DNA of 64,000 nt from Molanna angustata (lineage: Eukaryota > Arthropoda > Insecta > Trichoptera > Molannidae). The position numbers were made by a program, and so were the translations under genes. Under the pieces are notes generated by a model. That model searched no databases. It had not been told where the DNA came from and was given only the letters and a program-made list of their open reading frames with translations. Below, one piece after another: positions 1 through 10,893 of this stretch. The stretch is from positions 2,715,364-2,779,363 of the forward strand of contig OY754978.1 in assembly GCA_963576475.1 (NCBI GenBank), in the 5' to 3' direction. Position 1 is the stretch's first letter; every line of letters starts with the position of its first letter.

Positions 1-80
1 TTAGTGTTTTTTGACTTCAAAGTTGAAAATACTATGGTAATGGGGGTGGACTGTAACATTAATTAATTTAATTATTTGTT

Positions 81-212
81 TAGAGAAATTTATTTAAATT
101 CTTTCATTTCTCATGCAAATATTACTTCACTTGGCTGGAAACACTGATTAGTTAGAAGAAATTGCCATATGGCAATAAAGTCACCACTTGCGCAGGGTGC
201 AATATAATTATA
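81..212 (+). repeat. 3' part of tRNA-derived SINE family A
   Basis: This matches the body of the fuller SINE at 41732-41950: GGCTGGAAACACTG, then AAATTGCCATATGG, then GCGCAGGGTGCAA. The tRNA-like head is missing, so this is a 5'-truncated copy. The rest of 1-333 shows nothing else. Confidence 0.7.
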
Positions 213-333
213 ATCGAAACAGAATCATCAGACACAATAACTCAAATAAATTAGATTTTTTTATTTGTGGTATGCAGTTTGCCATGATTCAGGAGTAAAT
301 AGTTCCGAAACCTTCGTTCAGTTCTGTTGTTTA

Positions 334-1385
334 TCCAACTGTCGATTCGTTCAAGATGCAAGGCGCGTGTATGAAGGAACATTTTGTATGGTGTAGTGGA
401 CTTTTTGCATGCCAAAAACACCAACCTAGATGCTTCGTAGCATACATACAATATGTTCTATATATATGTATATGGATGAATTCAGAATTTGAAGTAGAGC
501 ATTTTGTGTGTCTCTGTGTGTCCGTCCGTTCCTTATAACTTTTGTTCCACTCAATTCACAAATCCCAAAATTTCAGAAAATATAGATAGTTACAGGCCTA
601 CAAAACTTTTATTTTCAGAACTTTTGTTTCAGTCAGGGGTAATCATATTTTGAATTTTAACTTTATTTTTCCATATATCTCAAAAACCATACCAGAACCA
701 TGTAAATTGGTATAAATATAGATGAATACAAAATCTCAAATTTGTTTTTTCAAAAAAATTCCAGACATTCTCAAACATTTTTTATTTAGAAAAACTTTTT
801 TTATTTTTTAACAGATTTTTTAATTATCTCAATAGAGATGAAGTTGGAATATTTTAAAATCTGTTAAAAAATATCTTTGACTCCCGACAGGGAAAAAATC
901 CACTGTATGCGCATATGCAATAATAAAAATATTCGACATTTTTTTATAATTTTATGTCATTAACTGCCTATATTTCCAAAGTTTTTAAAAATATCGAAAA
1001 AAGTCGAAACACCCCAACTAGATAAATATGAACATTGTAATAGTACATCTCAAATTTTTATAACAATTTTTATAAAAATTGAATTTAGTGACATCGTTTC
1101 ATACAATTTGTAAGGTAGTAAACACTACACAATATCTCACTCAATAATTTGATACCTACTTAATCTACAAACATACATCATGCTGTTTTCATATTCTGGG
1201 TAGGAAAAACAGACTGACCTCCATACTATCCTATGCTCACACATACCTACATGTTTTATATAGAAAACAAAATATCTTAAAATATTTATTAATTTGTGTT
1301 TAGGTGTTCATAGTTTGGTACGTATTCTTCAATTATGCATTCTATCGCCATCGACAATTGGATCTCATGTGTTACATGCAACTAG
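334..1385 (+). mobile_element. Non-autonomous Helitron (family H1), copy A
   Basis: The left end reads A|TCCAACTGTCGATTCG and the right end reads TACATGCAACTAG|T, the A/T insertion context and CTRR terminus expected of Helitrons. Just before the right end the sequence ATCGACAATTGGAT is the inverted form of the left end (a subterminal inverted repeat), followed by the hairpin CATGT-GTT-ACATG. No Rep/helicase coding is present. A different inverted-repeat element interrupts it at about 806-940. Compare copies at 8143, 14875 and 37843. Confidence 0.8.
806..940. repeat. Fragment of foldback element family M1 inside Helitron A
   Basis: Contains ATCTCAATAGAGATGAAGTT and GACTCCCGACAGGGAAAAAA, both found in the M1 foldback copies at 33395, 43954 and 60450. 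It is bounded by an inverted repeat around AACAGATTTT / AAAATCTGTT, and it interrupts sequence that is continuous in the other H1 Helitron copies, so it landed in the Helitron. Confidence 0.55.
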
Positions 1386-1425
1386 TTTAGTGAAAAAATA
1401 GATTTTAAAGTATCTTTGGCTGTAT

Positions 1426-1710
1426 TAGTTCATAAATTCCGCTGTTATCTTACTAAAACCAACAAAACCAACATTTTTATACACCTGTCATCTAAATTTT
1501 TTATATAACCACTAGTGTCGTCTTGTAGAGTATTATTCTGACGATATGCCTTGCACGAAACGCGTCGATAATCTAATAAATACAATAGAACTATTACCAA
1601 GTATTTTTTTTATTTATAACATATCTACATACATAGGTACAATGGAGTTCTACCAAGAAATGTCGATCGACAAACTAAACTTAGATATATCTTTGGGTGT
1701 TGTGTTGCGT
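1426..1710 (+). mobile_element. Terminal repeat of Penelope-like element (family P1)
   Basis: From about 1460 to 1700 this is the same sequence, in opposite orientation, as 39040-39350, which adjoins Penelope-like coding remnants. Shared blocks include TTTTTATACACCTGT, ATATAACCACTAGT and the hammerhead segment. Bases 1427-1449 match the antisense of the GIY coding segment near 39921. The element body is absent, so this looks like a truncated or isolated end. Confidence 0.65.
1532..1572 (+). ncRNA. Small hammerhead ribozyme motif of a Penelope-like element
   Basis: All conserved parts are in order: CTGACGA (1538-1544), a short stem-II region (ATGC-CTT-GCAC), GAAA (1557-1560), a self-complementary minimal stem III (ACGCGT, 1560-1565) and the cleavage triplet GTC (1564-1566). 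Stem I closes with 1532-1537 (ATTATT) against 1567-1572 (GATAAT), six pairs including one G-U. One stem-II pair is an A-C mismatch here, whereas the copy at 39216 has perfect GTGC/GCAC. Minimal stem-III hammerheads that work as dimers are known from Penelope-like elements. Cleavage activity of this copy is not shown. Confidence 0.6.
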
Positions 1711-2810
1711 TCCATTATAGTTTATAGAAGTAGGTAGGTACCTACCTACATTATGTAATCTCTTTATCGAGCGGAGCCATCTCGAAAATGAAACATTATG
1801 ACCGTGGAATGAGGCAGAAGTTAATTGCATGCCTGATTAAACTTGTCTCTCGTTTAAACGATGTATTTTTGTCTGTTTTAATGAAGGTGTCTCTATTAAA
1901 ATATTGAAATTTGGTCCAATCTCCCGGTCCTGGTCAATTGTCTTCCAATTGGTGATTGATGACAGTTCAATTACTTTTGTATCACGCCAGGGGGCGCGGG
2001 CGGCTTAATTGGTGTCAAAGTAATAATAACACACTTGACATCTTCATTAATAGGGTTGACAGAATTCATGTTTCGACCATATAAAAATAATAAAACTATA
2101 GGATACTCATATTCCCATACAATACCTCGCTGAAAAAGTGAAGCCGTTTTATTGGTCGGCTCGTGTCAATATATGTATGTATGTATGACTCTGCTGATAG
2201 AAATTGTTCGTATAGTACTATTCGTTATGACTGCGTAAATAATTTTGTAAGCAGTTAAAAAATTACCTATTTGGAGAACGTATCACGCAGACGGCCAAAT
2301 GATTACTGAATGCTCGTATAGCCTCGTATAAAAAAAATTATCGCCAAATATCTTGAACGAGCTTCCGGTTTCGCAGATCGCAAATTTGTGTCTTTTTGCT
2401 TTGTTGGTTTACGTGCAAATCGCCCCCCTTCTCTGTTAAAAAATCAAGTTATTTGGCGACACCTATAGCAAAATGTTGACCAAATTAGTCAACATAAAGC
2501 AGTCGCGTTTACTGCAGGCTAAAGAGTATTCTATACTATTATTATTCTATGGTTTCGACATATTCTTCGCAATCCGAGTAAAAATGGTGTAACATGAGGT
2601 CATATTTAATACGTGTCACATTCTAAGGCAAGGCTTTAAAATATGAAAAAAATACGGCACTTGACACAATGTTAGGTACCTACTGAAATAAGAATAGGTT
2701 ATTTATAGAGAAAAAGACTTCTATTTAAATTACAAATATGATCATTATACATGTAAACAAAGTGGAAATCCATTTTAAAATTTGTTGGATTGGTTTATGT
2801 GTGTGCACTA
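1711..2810. other. Unrecognised AT-rich DNA
   Basis: No convincing reading frame or repeat boundary. It begins near a perfect 20-bp palindrome, GTAGGTAGGTACCTACCTAC at 1730-1749, a type common in lepidopteran DNA. Bases 1980-2030 (GGGGGCGCGGGCGGC and neighbours) are locally GC-rich, but I cannot assign them. Confidence 0.4.
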
Positions 2811-2836
2811 AACACACACACACACACACACACACA
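2811..2836. repeat. (CA)n microsatellite
   Basis: About twelve uninterrupted CA units. Confidence 0.95.
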
Positions 2837-2910
2837 TTGTACAAAAAATATTTGACTGGAAAAAGGGGAACTACACTTATGGATAACCTAGTCTTCACAC
2901 CATTTTTTTA

Positions 2911-2932
2911 AACCTAACCTAACCTAACCTAA
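2911..2932. repeat. Short (CCTAA)n tract, telomere-like
   Basis: Four tandem AACCT/CCTAA units, the complement of the insect telomere unit TTAGG. It is too short to be a telomere and is an interstitial match that may be chance. A GGTTGGTTAGGTTTG stretch follows at about 2950. Confidence 0.7.
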
Positions 2933-3274
2933 AAATGTTTGATAAAAATAGGTTGGTTAGGTTTGTTTGTAGTTATAATTGCGACTGGCGTGAGCCAGTT
3001 GCATTATATTATATTAAAAAAAAGTAACTAAAATATTAAAAAAAATAACTCAATCGGTATTTTTACCAAACTTTTGTAGGTTATGTTTAAAAAAATGGTG
3101 CGAAGACTACACTTATAATATCACAAACAAGATAGTCATAGAAAAAAAAATCTGTGAAAATGAAACGCTGTCTCGGCGAAAACGTTCAATGTTTTATTAC
3201 AAATATGTTATACTTCTTTATTTTGAATGACTCAATTTTGATAAATTAAAGTGACCTACCTTGTAAATACCTTG

Positions 3275-3485
3275 AGGTGGTTTGGGCATATTGAAAGAAT
3301 GAACGAAATATACATGGGTGTTAAACATGGAGCAAATAGCAGGATGGCATGATCATGTGAATGATATATTGAAAGAAGAAAACAAAAGAAGTTTGAACAA
3401 TCGACGAGCATGTATGATACAATGCATGGATGTAAAAGAAGCCGGGAATGTGTGCAAAAATAGAGGAATATGGAATATAAAATAG
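3275..3485 (+). pseudogene. LINE reverse transcriptase C-terminal tail, broken
   Basis: The frame opens with RWFGHIERMNE, the common LINE tail motif R(W/Y)xGHxxRM. After a frame disruption near 3340 it continues with WHDHVNDILK and then NNRRACMIQCMDVKEAGNVC, ending at TAG 3483-3485. The same block (NNRRxCxxRCMNVDEAxxVC) occurs on the other strand at 4037-4345, so both belong to one family. Only this extreme C-terminus is present and no catalytic motif is included, so it cannot act. Confidence 0.65.
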
Positions 3486-3718
3486 AGGTCATTGTTCAGT
3501 GTTGGAACTGTTTGGAACAAAACGCTACGGACGGCAATTGGTTTTGGTACCTTCCGGCCTGTTCCTGGAAGGTCAGAAGACTCGTCGTAACGCAGGACAG
3601 CAGAGGAAGGTGTCATCTGGAAACCGGCGACGGAAGACAGGCCATTCCTTATTCCTTTCGTTACAATCCCGCGACCCTCATAGGGGGTGATGGTTTTTAT
3701 GTACTCCATTCTCCATAA
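3486..3718 (-). other. Unidentified GC-richer segment with an open frame
   Basis: This stretch is clearly GC-richer than its neighbours and has long frames on both strands. The minus-strand frame ends near 3353 and starts at ATG 3709 (MEYIKTITPYEGRG). I do not recognise the product. It abuts the LINE tail exactly at its stop codon, so it may be 3' UTR of that LINE or a separate insert. Bases 3720-4030 hold nothing recognisable. Confidence 0.25.
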
Positions 3719-4036
3719 GTTGGGAATTGCCTTTTGAAATTGGACGCGTGGTAACCCTGATATTGAGGATATTCGTCAAAACAATCCTCACGCTTAGACC
3801 CGTTTATTTGACTGGAATAACAAACCATTACGGTTACATAATAGCAAGCAATTATCAATAATTTGTTTATTGAAATGTTTCCAATAACTGGCCACTTGGA
3901 AAATATACTCATTTAATGATCTATCAAATAGATGAGAGTATTTTCCAGAAGGCCGCCTTTAGCTAAATATCCATACACAATATTATGCATATCTATACCC
4001 GTATTCACAGACAAATTTTGAGGAATCCTCAGGCCT

Positions 4037-4345
4037 TCAAGGTACCTTGAAAGCGATTATGTTATTCAGAGTGCGTGGCCTACGATGTACAGGCCTGCGC
4101 GCGGTTTTTACCGACATCGAAGTGAGTGCAGTCGTTTCACCTGGATAGCGCAGCATTGCGTTCATACATACATACCATCGCGCCATGTCCCTCACGGGGT
4201 AGGCAGAGAGAACCGAACGCCATTTACTTCTATCTTGACATACATTCATCGCCTCGTCAACATTCATACATCGTCTAATACATGTTCGTCTGTTGTTCAC
4301 GCTTCTAACACTTCCGTCTTTCAAAATACCGTTCACATGGACGTG
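4037..4345 (-). pseudogene. LINE C-terminal tail, same family as 3275-3485
   Basis: The minus-strand frame carries HVNGILKDGSVRS, then NNRRTCIRRCMNVDEA and CQDRSKWRSVLSAYP, a standard end of this LINE type. The segment CCATCGCGCCATGTCCC within it is a motif also seen at the edges of the repeat at 61988-62215. No reverse transcriptase catalytic motifs are included. A Helitron begins immediately to the right at 4356. Confidence 0.65.
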
Positions 4346-4355
4346 CCATATGTTA

Positions 4356-4702
4356 TCCAACTGTCGATTTGTTCAAGAGAACTTTGTTCTCTTAACATAT
4401 CGACAATGTTTCAAGCCAGGATACGCGAGATTGTATGCAGGGTCTATATTTTTCACGGTTTTTCCAACTTTGGTTTTTCCTAATTTAATACTTTATCTCC
4501 AAACATATATACCATCATGCTGTTTTCATATTGTGGGTAGGAAAATCAGACTCATCTCCATACTATCCTATCCTGACATATATACCTACATGTTTTATAT
4601 AGAAAATAAAATAATATCTTAAAATATTTATTAATTTGTGTTTATGTGTTAATAGTTTGGTATGTATTATTCAATTATACATACTATTACTCTGTCAACT
4701 AG
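4356..4702 (+). mobile_element. Helitron H1, copy B, internally deleted
   Basis: Left end A|TCCAACTGTCGATTTG and right end CAACTAG|T are intact, but the middle is lost between about 4475 (TTTTTCC) and 4476 (TAATTTAATAC). The right subterminal repeat and hairpin are also partly deleted (CTGTCAACTAG). Confidence 0.7.
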
Positions 4703-4753
4703 TAATTAAAATAAATAAACTGTGGTGAAATTTATAGCACTGTTTTTGTGTGT

Positions 4754-4839
4754 TTTAAGCCAGGATACGCGACAATTGTATGCAGGGTCTACTTTCAATT
4801 TAGAGGCTTCGCAGCATATATGTTCCGGATTACGGATAC

Positions 4840-4918
<79 letters not shown>

Positions 4919-5593
4919 TTTTGTTTTTTTTCCATATATCTCAAAAACCATTAGGGCTAGAACGCTGAAAATTGGTATAAACACAGACAAATACAAAATC
5001 TCAAATTGCTTTTTTTCAAAAAAATTTCAGGGTTTCTCAAACATTTTTTATTAAGAAAATTTTTTTTATTATAAATTTATGAGTTTAACTGCCTATATTT
5101 CCAAATATTTTAAAAATATCGAAAAAACCGAAACACCACAACTAGATAATTTAATTTTCTATAAAAAATATTAGTATTGCAGAAGATAATCTCAATTTTT
5201 TTTTAACAATTTTTATAAAAATTGAATTGAGTGACGATATCACTCCATACAATTTGTATGGTAGTCGCCTATACACAATATGTAAGAAGACTTAATAGTT
5301 TGATACTTAAATATCCAAACATACATACATACCATCATGCTGTTTTCATATTCTGGGTAGAAAAAGGGACTGACCTCCATACTGTCCTATCTTGACATAC
5401 ATACCTACATATGTTGTATAGAAAATAAAATATCCTAAAATATTTAATAATTTGTATTTATGGGTTTATACTTTGGTAGGTACTTATTCTTCAACTATAC
5501 ATACTATCGCTATCGACAGTATGTATAGTTGAATGTGTTACATGCAAAGACCTTATATACTATAGTATAAGGTCTTTGGTTACATGCAACTAG
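4754..5593 (+). mobile_element. Helitron H1, copy C, 5' truncated
   Basis: Starts inside the family at AAGCCAGGATACGCGA and runs to TACATGCAACTAG|T. It holds a long (TG)n tract. Its right end has been rearranged by two inverted duplications (5492-5577; see findings). It lies 50 bp after copy B. Confidence 0.7.
4845..4915. repeat. (TG)n microsatellite inside Helitron C
   Basis: About 35 TG units. H1 copies D and F carry shorter TG tracts at the same place, so the microsatellite is part of the element. Confidence 0.95.
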
Positions 5594-5624
5594 TAACTAA
5601 GTAGTATCCGTGATATGGGTAATC

Positions 5625-5690
5625 ACGAGGATTTTGATTTCGCCGATTGAACCTGACTTGCCTTCCTGGATGATAAGCCATCGGACAAGG
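5625..5690. repeat. Single end of inverted-repeat MITE family M2
   Basis: GATTTTGATTTCGCC...GACTTGCC..CCTGG matches one arm of the complete M2 element at 28459-28635. The other arm is missing. Confidence 0.5.
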
Positions 5691-6045
5691 CATTATTAAA
5701 TCTTATTGATGCAGAACTTGAATTATGGCTTCTTAATTTTTAATTTCAATATTTTAACTATTTTTATGTTTTTATATAATTATTGTTTTTTTTGCCCCTT
5801 AATATTTTTGTATAATCAATTTCTTAACTACTTCATTTCATTAATGTTATTTCTTTATTAATTCTTTGCTTGTTTTTATTATTTATGGCCTTTTATTTGT
5901 TATTGTGTTACTCTGCAAACTAAATTGTGAATACTGTAAGGTTGCAGATAAACGTTGACTTAACATATTGCTATTAGTTATACACCTTTATATTCTGTAA
6001 CTGTTTGTATTCCTTAATAAATAAAAAAAATAAAAAAAAAAAAAA
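5691..6045 (+). repeat. Probable LINE 3' UTR with poly(A)-like tail
   Basis: T-rich sequence that ends in AATAAATAAAAAAAATAAAAAAAA at about 6018-6045, the look of a retroposed 3' end. No coding part is attached. Confidence 0.4.
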
Positions 6046-6289
6046 CTATTTGCATACAAGTTTTTTAGGATATGTATAAGTGTGAGATATGTGAGTGAAA
6101 GAGATAGCATGTCTGTGTGTGTATATAGTGTTGGATTGGACGCGCGGGCGGCCATTCATCGTTTCACCGTTACTAGTACTACCTCCGTATATTTGTATAT
6201 AGTATTGACCTTGAAATATTGTATTGTACTATACGTATTGTAAATAAAGTGTAAAAGAAGATACATCTTTTACTGCATAATAATCCGAG

Positions 6290-6625
6290 TTCCACCCCAG
6301 CATATATTAGTGTACAAGGACACTGTAATAAGATGCTTAGGGACTCCCATCTCATCCAACACCATCCACAGCTTACTCCATCTGACGCAGTCAAAAGCTT
6401 TGCCATAGTCGATGAAACATAGAATTACTGGTGCATTGAACTCCCTTCTCTTCTCAATTATCTGTCTCACGTTCAGGATCTTCTTCTTCTTATTTATTAT
6501 TAATTGGTCCTGCACCCGATATAAACACGTTCAGGATCTGTTCTCTTGTTCCCCTCCCACTCACAAAGCCAGTCTGTTCAGGTGGTATTTGCCAGTCAAG
6601 ATAGTGCTTCACTATCTTCACTATT
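6290..6625 (-). pseudogene. LINE reverse transcriptase fragment (fingers/palm)
   Basis: On the minus strand PPEQTGFVSGRGTREQI is followed by RQIIEKRREFNAP, then VILCFIDYGKAFDCVRW and LWMVLDEMGVPKHLI. FIDYGKAFD is motif A of the reverse transcriptase, with a catalytic aspartate. Motif C (the YADD type) is not reached. The frame is interrupted between GTREQILNV and RQII by a roughly 55-bp insertion (6484-6540) flanked by a direct repeat of CGTTCAGGATCT. It is a dead 5'- and 3'-truncated copy. The clade cannot be fixed from this piece. Confidence 0.75.
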
Positions 6626-6626
6626 T

Positions 6627-6749
6627 TGTTTTATATAGAAAACAAAATTTCTTAAAATATTTATTAATTTGTGTTTCAGTGTTTATAGTTTGGTACGTAT
6701 TCTACACTTCGCCATCGACAGTTGGTTCTCATGTATTACATGCAGCTAG
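6627..6749 (+). mobile_element. Helitron H1, copy J, right end only
   Basis: Starts at TTTTATATAGAAAACAAAAT and ends GACAGTTGG...CATGCAGCTAG|T, with the subterminal repeat, hairpin and CTAG. Confidence 0.65.
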
Positions 6750-7480
6750 TGTTAATTTAATGTTTCGCCATGTTGTGTGTGAGTATTTAAATAGTAAATA
6801 ATATGTATCAGTTGTTATCATGGCGTTGATATTGATTGATAATATCGTTGTAATGAGATCAATCCAAGGGCATTTTGATAAAAAATGTAATAATGAATCT
6901 TCACTATATCATTTTATCCAACCATTACTGGAGGTATATGTACATTAAAATTAACTTTGGTGGTCCCAATGAAATTGAAGCATATATACACTGTAATTAA
7001 TTATTTTATGTAGCATCAATACTCGAGCAACTAATATCAATTTGACACGCTTCCAATAATAGTGTAGTGGACTGATGTAAGAGGATAAAGTGGGTAGTTA
7101 TGAATTCGCAATTTTTAAGGTTATTTATTTTTTAATTAATTTTTGCGTTCCACCCGATATCGAGTGATATAGCATTTTTTTATTGCAGATTTTCAACTAG
7201 TATCATGCTGAGATTGTATTCTGAAGGTTTCATCACAATGTATTTGTACTATGTGATATTTATTTATTTATTTTAAGCAAACAAACAATGTACATTAAAA
7301 AAAATAAGTGATACTTAAATTGTACCTAAATCAAAACAGTTTGTAGTTATTTTACTCGTCTGAATAAGTACTCCATATATAAAAATGTGACCATATGTAA
7401 AAAGTTATTAATTTAGTCAATATTAAGTATCTACAGCTAAACAAAATTAATAGAAAGGAAAAAATAACAAAAAAAACATG
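6750..7480. other. Unrecognised AT-rich DNA
   Basis: No supported gene or repeat. It ends at the left boundary of the pogo element. Confidence 0.35.
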
Positions 7481-8142
7481 TAGGGGAGACCTAGGAGGAA
7501 AGTAACAAAGAAGGAAAGTAACAAACGAAATAATTTGAAAAGTATTCGCTGTATGCGCCTAGCACTTATCTGCATCTGCATCTGCATATAAATAAAGTAG
7601 ACCTGGTAAGATTGTCGTTCTGGATTTGCGAATGTTTGTGCACGACTATATTCATGTCAGTCTGCCCAAGGCTGCCTGTTCTTACATTCGTTTGAAATCT
7701 TTCTATGTGGATATCGGCAATTTTACAGTAGAGTAAAAAACTTACAATATTACATTTTTATAATATTACATTTGAAACAGTATAAAAACACAAAGCCTCA
7801 CAAGCTGATATGTTTTTTTTATTATTTTCAAAAGAAAGTTAGTTTAAATGTTATATAATAAGAATTAAAGAATGCTTTTATGCTTTACTCGCCGAGTCGC
7901 CAAAATTGATATATGTGAATTTACCCTGAAGATGACAAAAATACCAACATTCTGATATATGCGTCCCTATCGTAATTAGACCTCAAATGGCACGAAGTAA
8001 TAAAATCCGACACAGGGAGAGTGAGCAATTCACGTTGAACAAATGGTCCCTTTTGCATTGTGGGTCAGATTTGCTTTCCTCGCGTTGTTCCACGAGTTCC
8101 ACCATTCTTTCAGCTGTCAAATATTCGAAAGATACTATATAT

Positions 8143-9142
8143 TCCAACTGTCGATTTGTTCAGGAGAACTTTGTTCTCTTAACATATCGACAATGTATCA
8201 AGCCAGAATAGGCGAGAATTGTATGGAGAGGTCTACTTTTTTCATGGATTTTCCAACTTTGAAGTCAAAAAACACCAACTTAGAGGCTTCGCAGCATATA
8301 TGTTCCATACACGGATTTACTCAGAATTCGGAGTAGAACATTTCGTGTGTCTGTGTGTGTGTGTGTGTGTGTCCGTCCCCCCCTTATAACTTTTGATCCG
8401 CTCAATTTACAGAGCCTAAAATTTCAGAATATATAAACAGTTACAGGCCTACAAAACTTTTATACTCGGAATTTTGAATTTTTGTTTCAGTCAGGGGTTA
8501 TCAACTTTTGAATTTTTATTTTATTTTTCCATATATCTCAGAAACCATAAACGGTAGAACGCTGAAAATTGGTACAAACATAGACAAATACAAAATCTCA
8601 AATTAGTTTTTTCAAAAAAATTCCAGGGTTTCTCAAACATTTTTTATTAAGAAAAATATTTTTTTTATGATAAATTTATGAGTTTAACTGCCTATATTTC
8701 CAAAACTTTTACAATTATCGAAAAAAGCCGAAACACCCTAACTAGATAATTTAATTTTCTATAAAAAATATTAACATTGTAGTAGAAGATCTCAATTTTT
8801 TTTTAACAATTTTTTTAAAAATTGAATTTAGTGACGACATCGCTTCATACATTTTGTATGGCAGTCGCCTATACACAATATGTAAGAAGACTTAATAGTT
8901 TGTTACTTCATCTCCAAACATACATACATACCATCATGCAATTTGCATATTCTGGGTAGGAAAAAGGATCTTCTTCCATACTATCCTATCTTGACATACA
9001 TACCTACATATGTTGTATAGAAAACAAAATATCTGAAAATATTCAATAATTTGTATCTATGGGTTTATAGTTTGGTACATATTCTTCAACTATACATACT
9101 ATCGCTATCGACAGTTGGATCTCATGTGTTACATGCAACTAG
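8143..9142 (+). mobile_element. Helitron H1, copy D, full length
   Basis: The best preserved copy. Left end TCCAACTGTCGATTTG; a (TG)n tract at about 8345; right subterminal repeat ATCGACAGTTGGAT; hairpin CATGT-GTT-ACATG; terminal CAACTAG followed by T. About 1.0 kb with no open frame of note, so it depends on an autonomous partner. It lies inside the pogo element, so it is the younger insertion. Confidence 0.85.
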
Positions 9143-9829
9143 TTTTATCGTAATTAGTATGTATCGATTTACTTTATTTTCCAATATTTAATAACTCTTT
9201 ATATTTTATTTTCTTTCAGAATCCAATTTTAGCCTAATATAATTAAAAAAAATGTAAGTTGAAATTTCAATTCTCGATGAATTTAGGTAAATTTTAAATC
9301 AACATTCATATATGGGAAGAACGTATTTGTTTTAAAATATTTTCATAAATGAGTTGGTGATTATTGTATTTAGGTGTACAGGTCATCTTAACAGCGACAA
9401 ACTACATCTTCTCAGTCTGCATGTATAGAATATCAGAGAAACACATAGCACAACATGTCATTCTTCAAGTAATCAGGTGAAAGAGTAGGAACGGCACAAT
9501 AACAAGTTGCATATGGTTACTAGAATAAAATATTATATTTTCTGAAATGTTTCATTCCAATTTTATGTTCAAAGTCAGTACAAAGCAAACGATAAAATCA
9601 GAAATGGGAGAACCCACTAACTAAATGGCAGAAAAAAGCGAGGCAATATCATAGTTTGAATATTCCAAGTAAAAACAAGTACATAGGAATCAAATTATAA
9701 ATTTAGCATTTACACCTTTACACAAAGGTTATAATATTCATTACACATAATAGAAGTAAACAAAAACCAAAAAATAAAATATATGTATGATCTTAGATAT
9801 AACATGTAACAGAATAAAGATTATGTAGG

Positions 9830-10210
9830 TATTTACTATCCACAACGTAGAACAATAAACAAATATAACACAAAGAATCAACAATAATATCAATTTACAT
9901 GATACTAAAGTCTTATTTTGAATCATATTATGAAGTATGAATGGTGCGAAAAAAGATTTTGTATAACTATCCATAACGTTGCATATGGATCTATAAACAA
10001 ATTAAATAAAATACAAATAATCCACAATGATATCAATTTATATACTACAAAAGTCTTATTTTGTATCATATTATGAAGTATGAATGGTGCGAACAAAGAT
10101 TTTATATAACTATCCATAACTTTTCATATGGAACTATAAACAAATTAAATTTAAAACCATTTATCAACAATAATATCAATTTACTTTCTACAAAAGTCTT
10201 ATTTTGAATC
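9830..10210. repeat. Three-unit tandem repeat, about 145 bp per unit
   Basis: The block ATATCAATTTA...AAAGTCTTATTTTG...CTATCCATAAC recurs with starts near 9885, 10030 and 10172. Frames across it are by-products of the repeat. Confidence 0.65.
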
Positions 10211-10529
10211 AAATATTTATTACATGCTTATTTACAAGGAGTTTAAAATATCATTCTTTCTAAAATTAAACAACAATTTATTATTTTGTAAATTAATATT
10301 ATTTTATAAGAATAATGTTTTTGTGCGAAGGCGACAAACACAGCAGCGAAAAATAAAGCTTGCTAAATGTCATAGTTTGTGAAACGCAAATTAAGAAACT
10401 AAAAGAGAATCTTCCTTTGACTTCTACAATAGGGTTTGCAACCTTTTTTACCACTTTGCGGATTATAGGCGTTTGATATAGATTAAACTCGGCAATCTTC
10501 GTATTGCCTGTATAATTAAAAATGGTCCC

Positions 10530-10800
10530 TCAGTGTCTCCCGTCCCTTCGGTGCCTCCCGTCCTTTCAATGCCTCCTGTCCCTCAGTGCCACCCGTCTCT
10601 TCAGTGTCTCCCGTCCCTTCAGGTCCTTCTGAACCTCCCGTTCCTTCAATGCCTCCTACCCCCCTTCAGTTCCTCCCGTATCTTTCATCCCTTCAGACAT
10701 TTTAGTAACTTCAGACCCTTCAGTACCTTCAGATCTTTCAGTATCTTCAGATCGTTCAGTACCTTCAGACCGTGCATTACCTTCAGACGCGCCAGTGCCA
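10530..10800. repeat. 18-bp-period minisatellite rich in CCTTCAG
   Basis: Degenerate units of the type CTCCCGTCCCTTCAGTGC shift at about 10690 to the type CTTCAGATCTTTCAGTAC. The proline/serine-rich open frame over it is a consequence of the period being a multiple of three, with no sign of a real protein. Confidence 0.75.
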
Positions 10801-10802
10801 TG

Positions 10803-10893
10803 GACCGCCGGAGGCGGTCATTTACCGCGCAGCGGTAAAAGCTGGCTGCAAGCCCTAGCATAGAAGCTGAGCGAAGCGAAGCTTCTCAGCTAG
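10803..10893 (+). mobile_element. Right end of a second Helitron family (H2), triple hairpin
   Basis: Three perfect hairpins follow one another: GACCGCC/GGCGGTC (10803-10819), TTTACCGC/GCGGTAAA (10821-10839) and AGCTGAG/CTCAGCT (10865-10891). The last one runs into CTAG|T at 10890-10894, the Helitron terminus pattern. The left end was not located; it may lie beyond the minisatellite. Confidence 0.5.

Noticed and set aside
2911..2932. Telomere or subtelomere
   Set aside because: Only four CCTAA units, with ordinary repeats on both sides.
3353..3709. 118-codon minus-strand frame as a host exon
   Set aside because: Its end is antisense to a LINE tail; the remaining part is unrecognised, so it is listed only as an unknown segment.
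10533..10838. Pro/Ser/Phe-rich 101-codon frame
   Set aside because: Translation of an 18-bp minisatellite.
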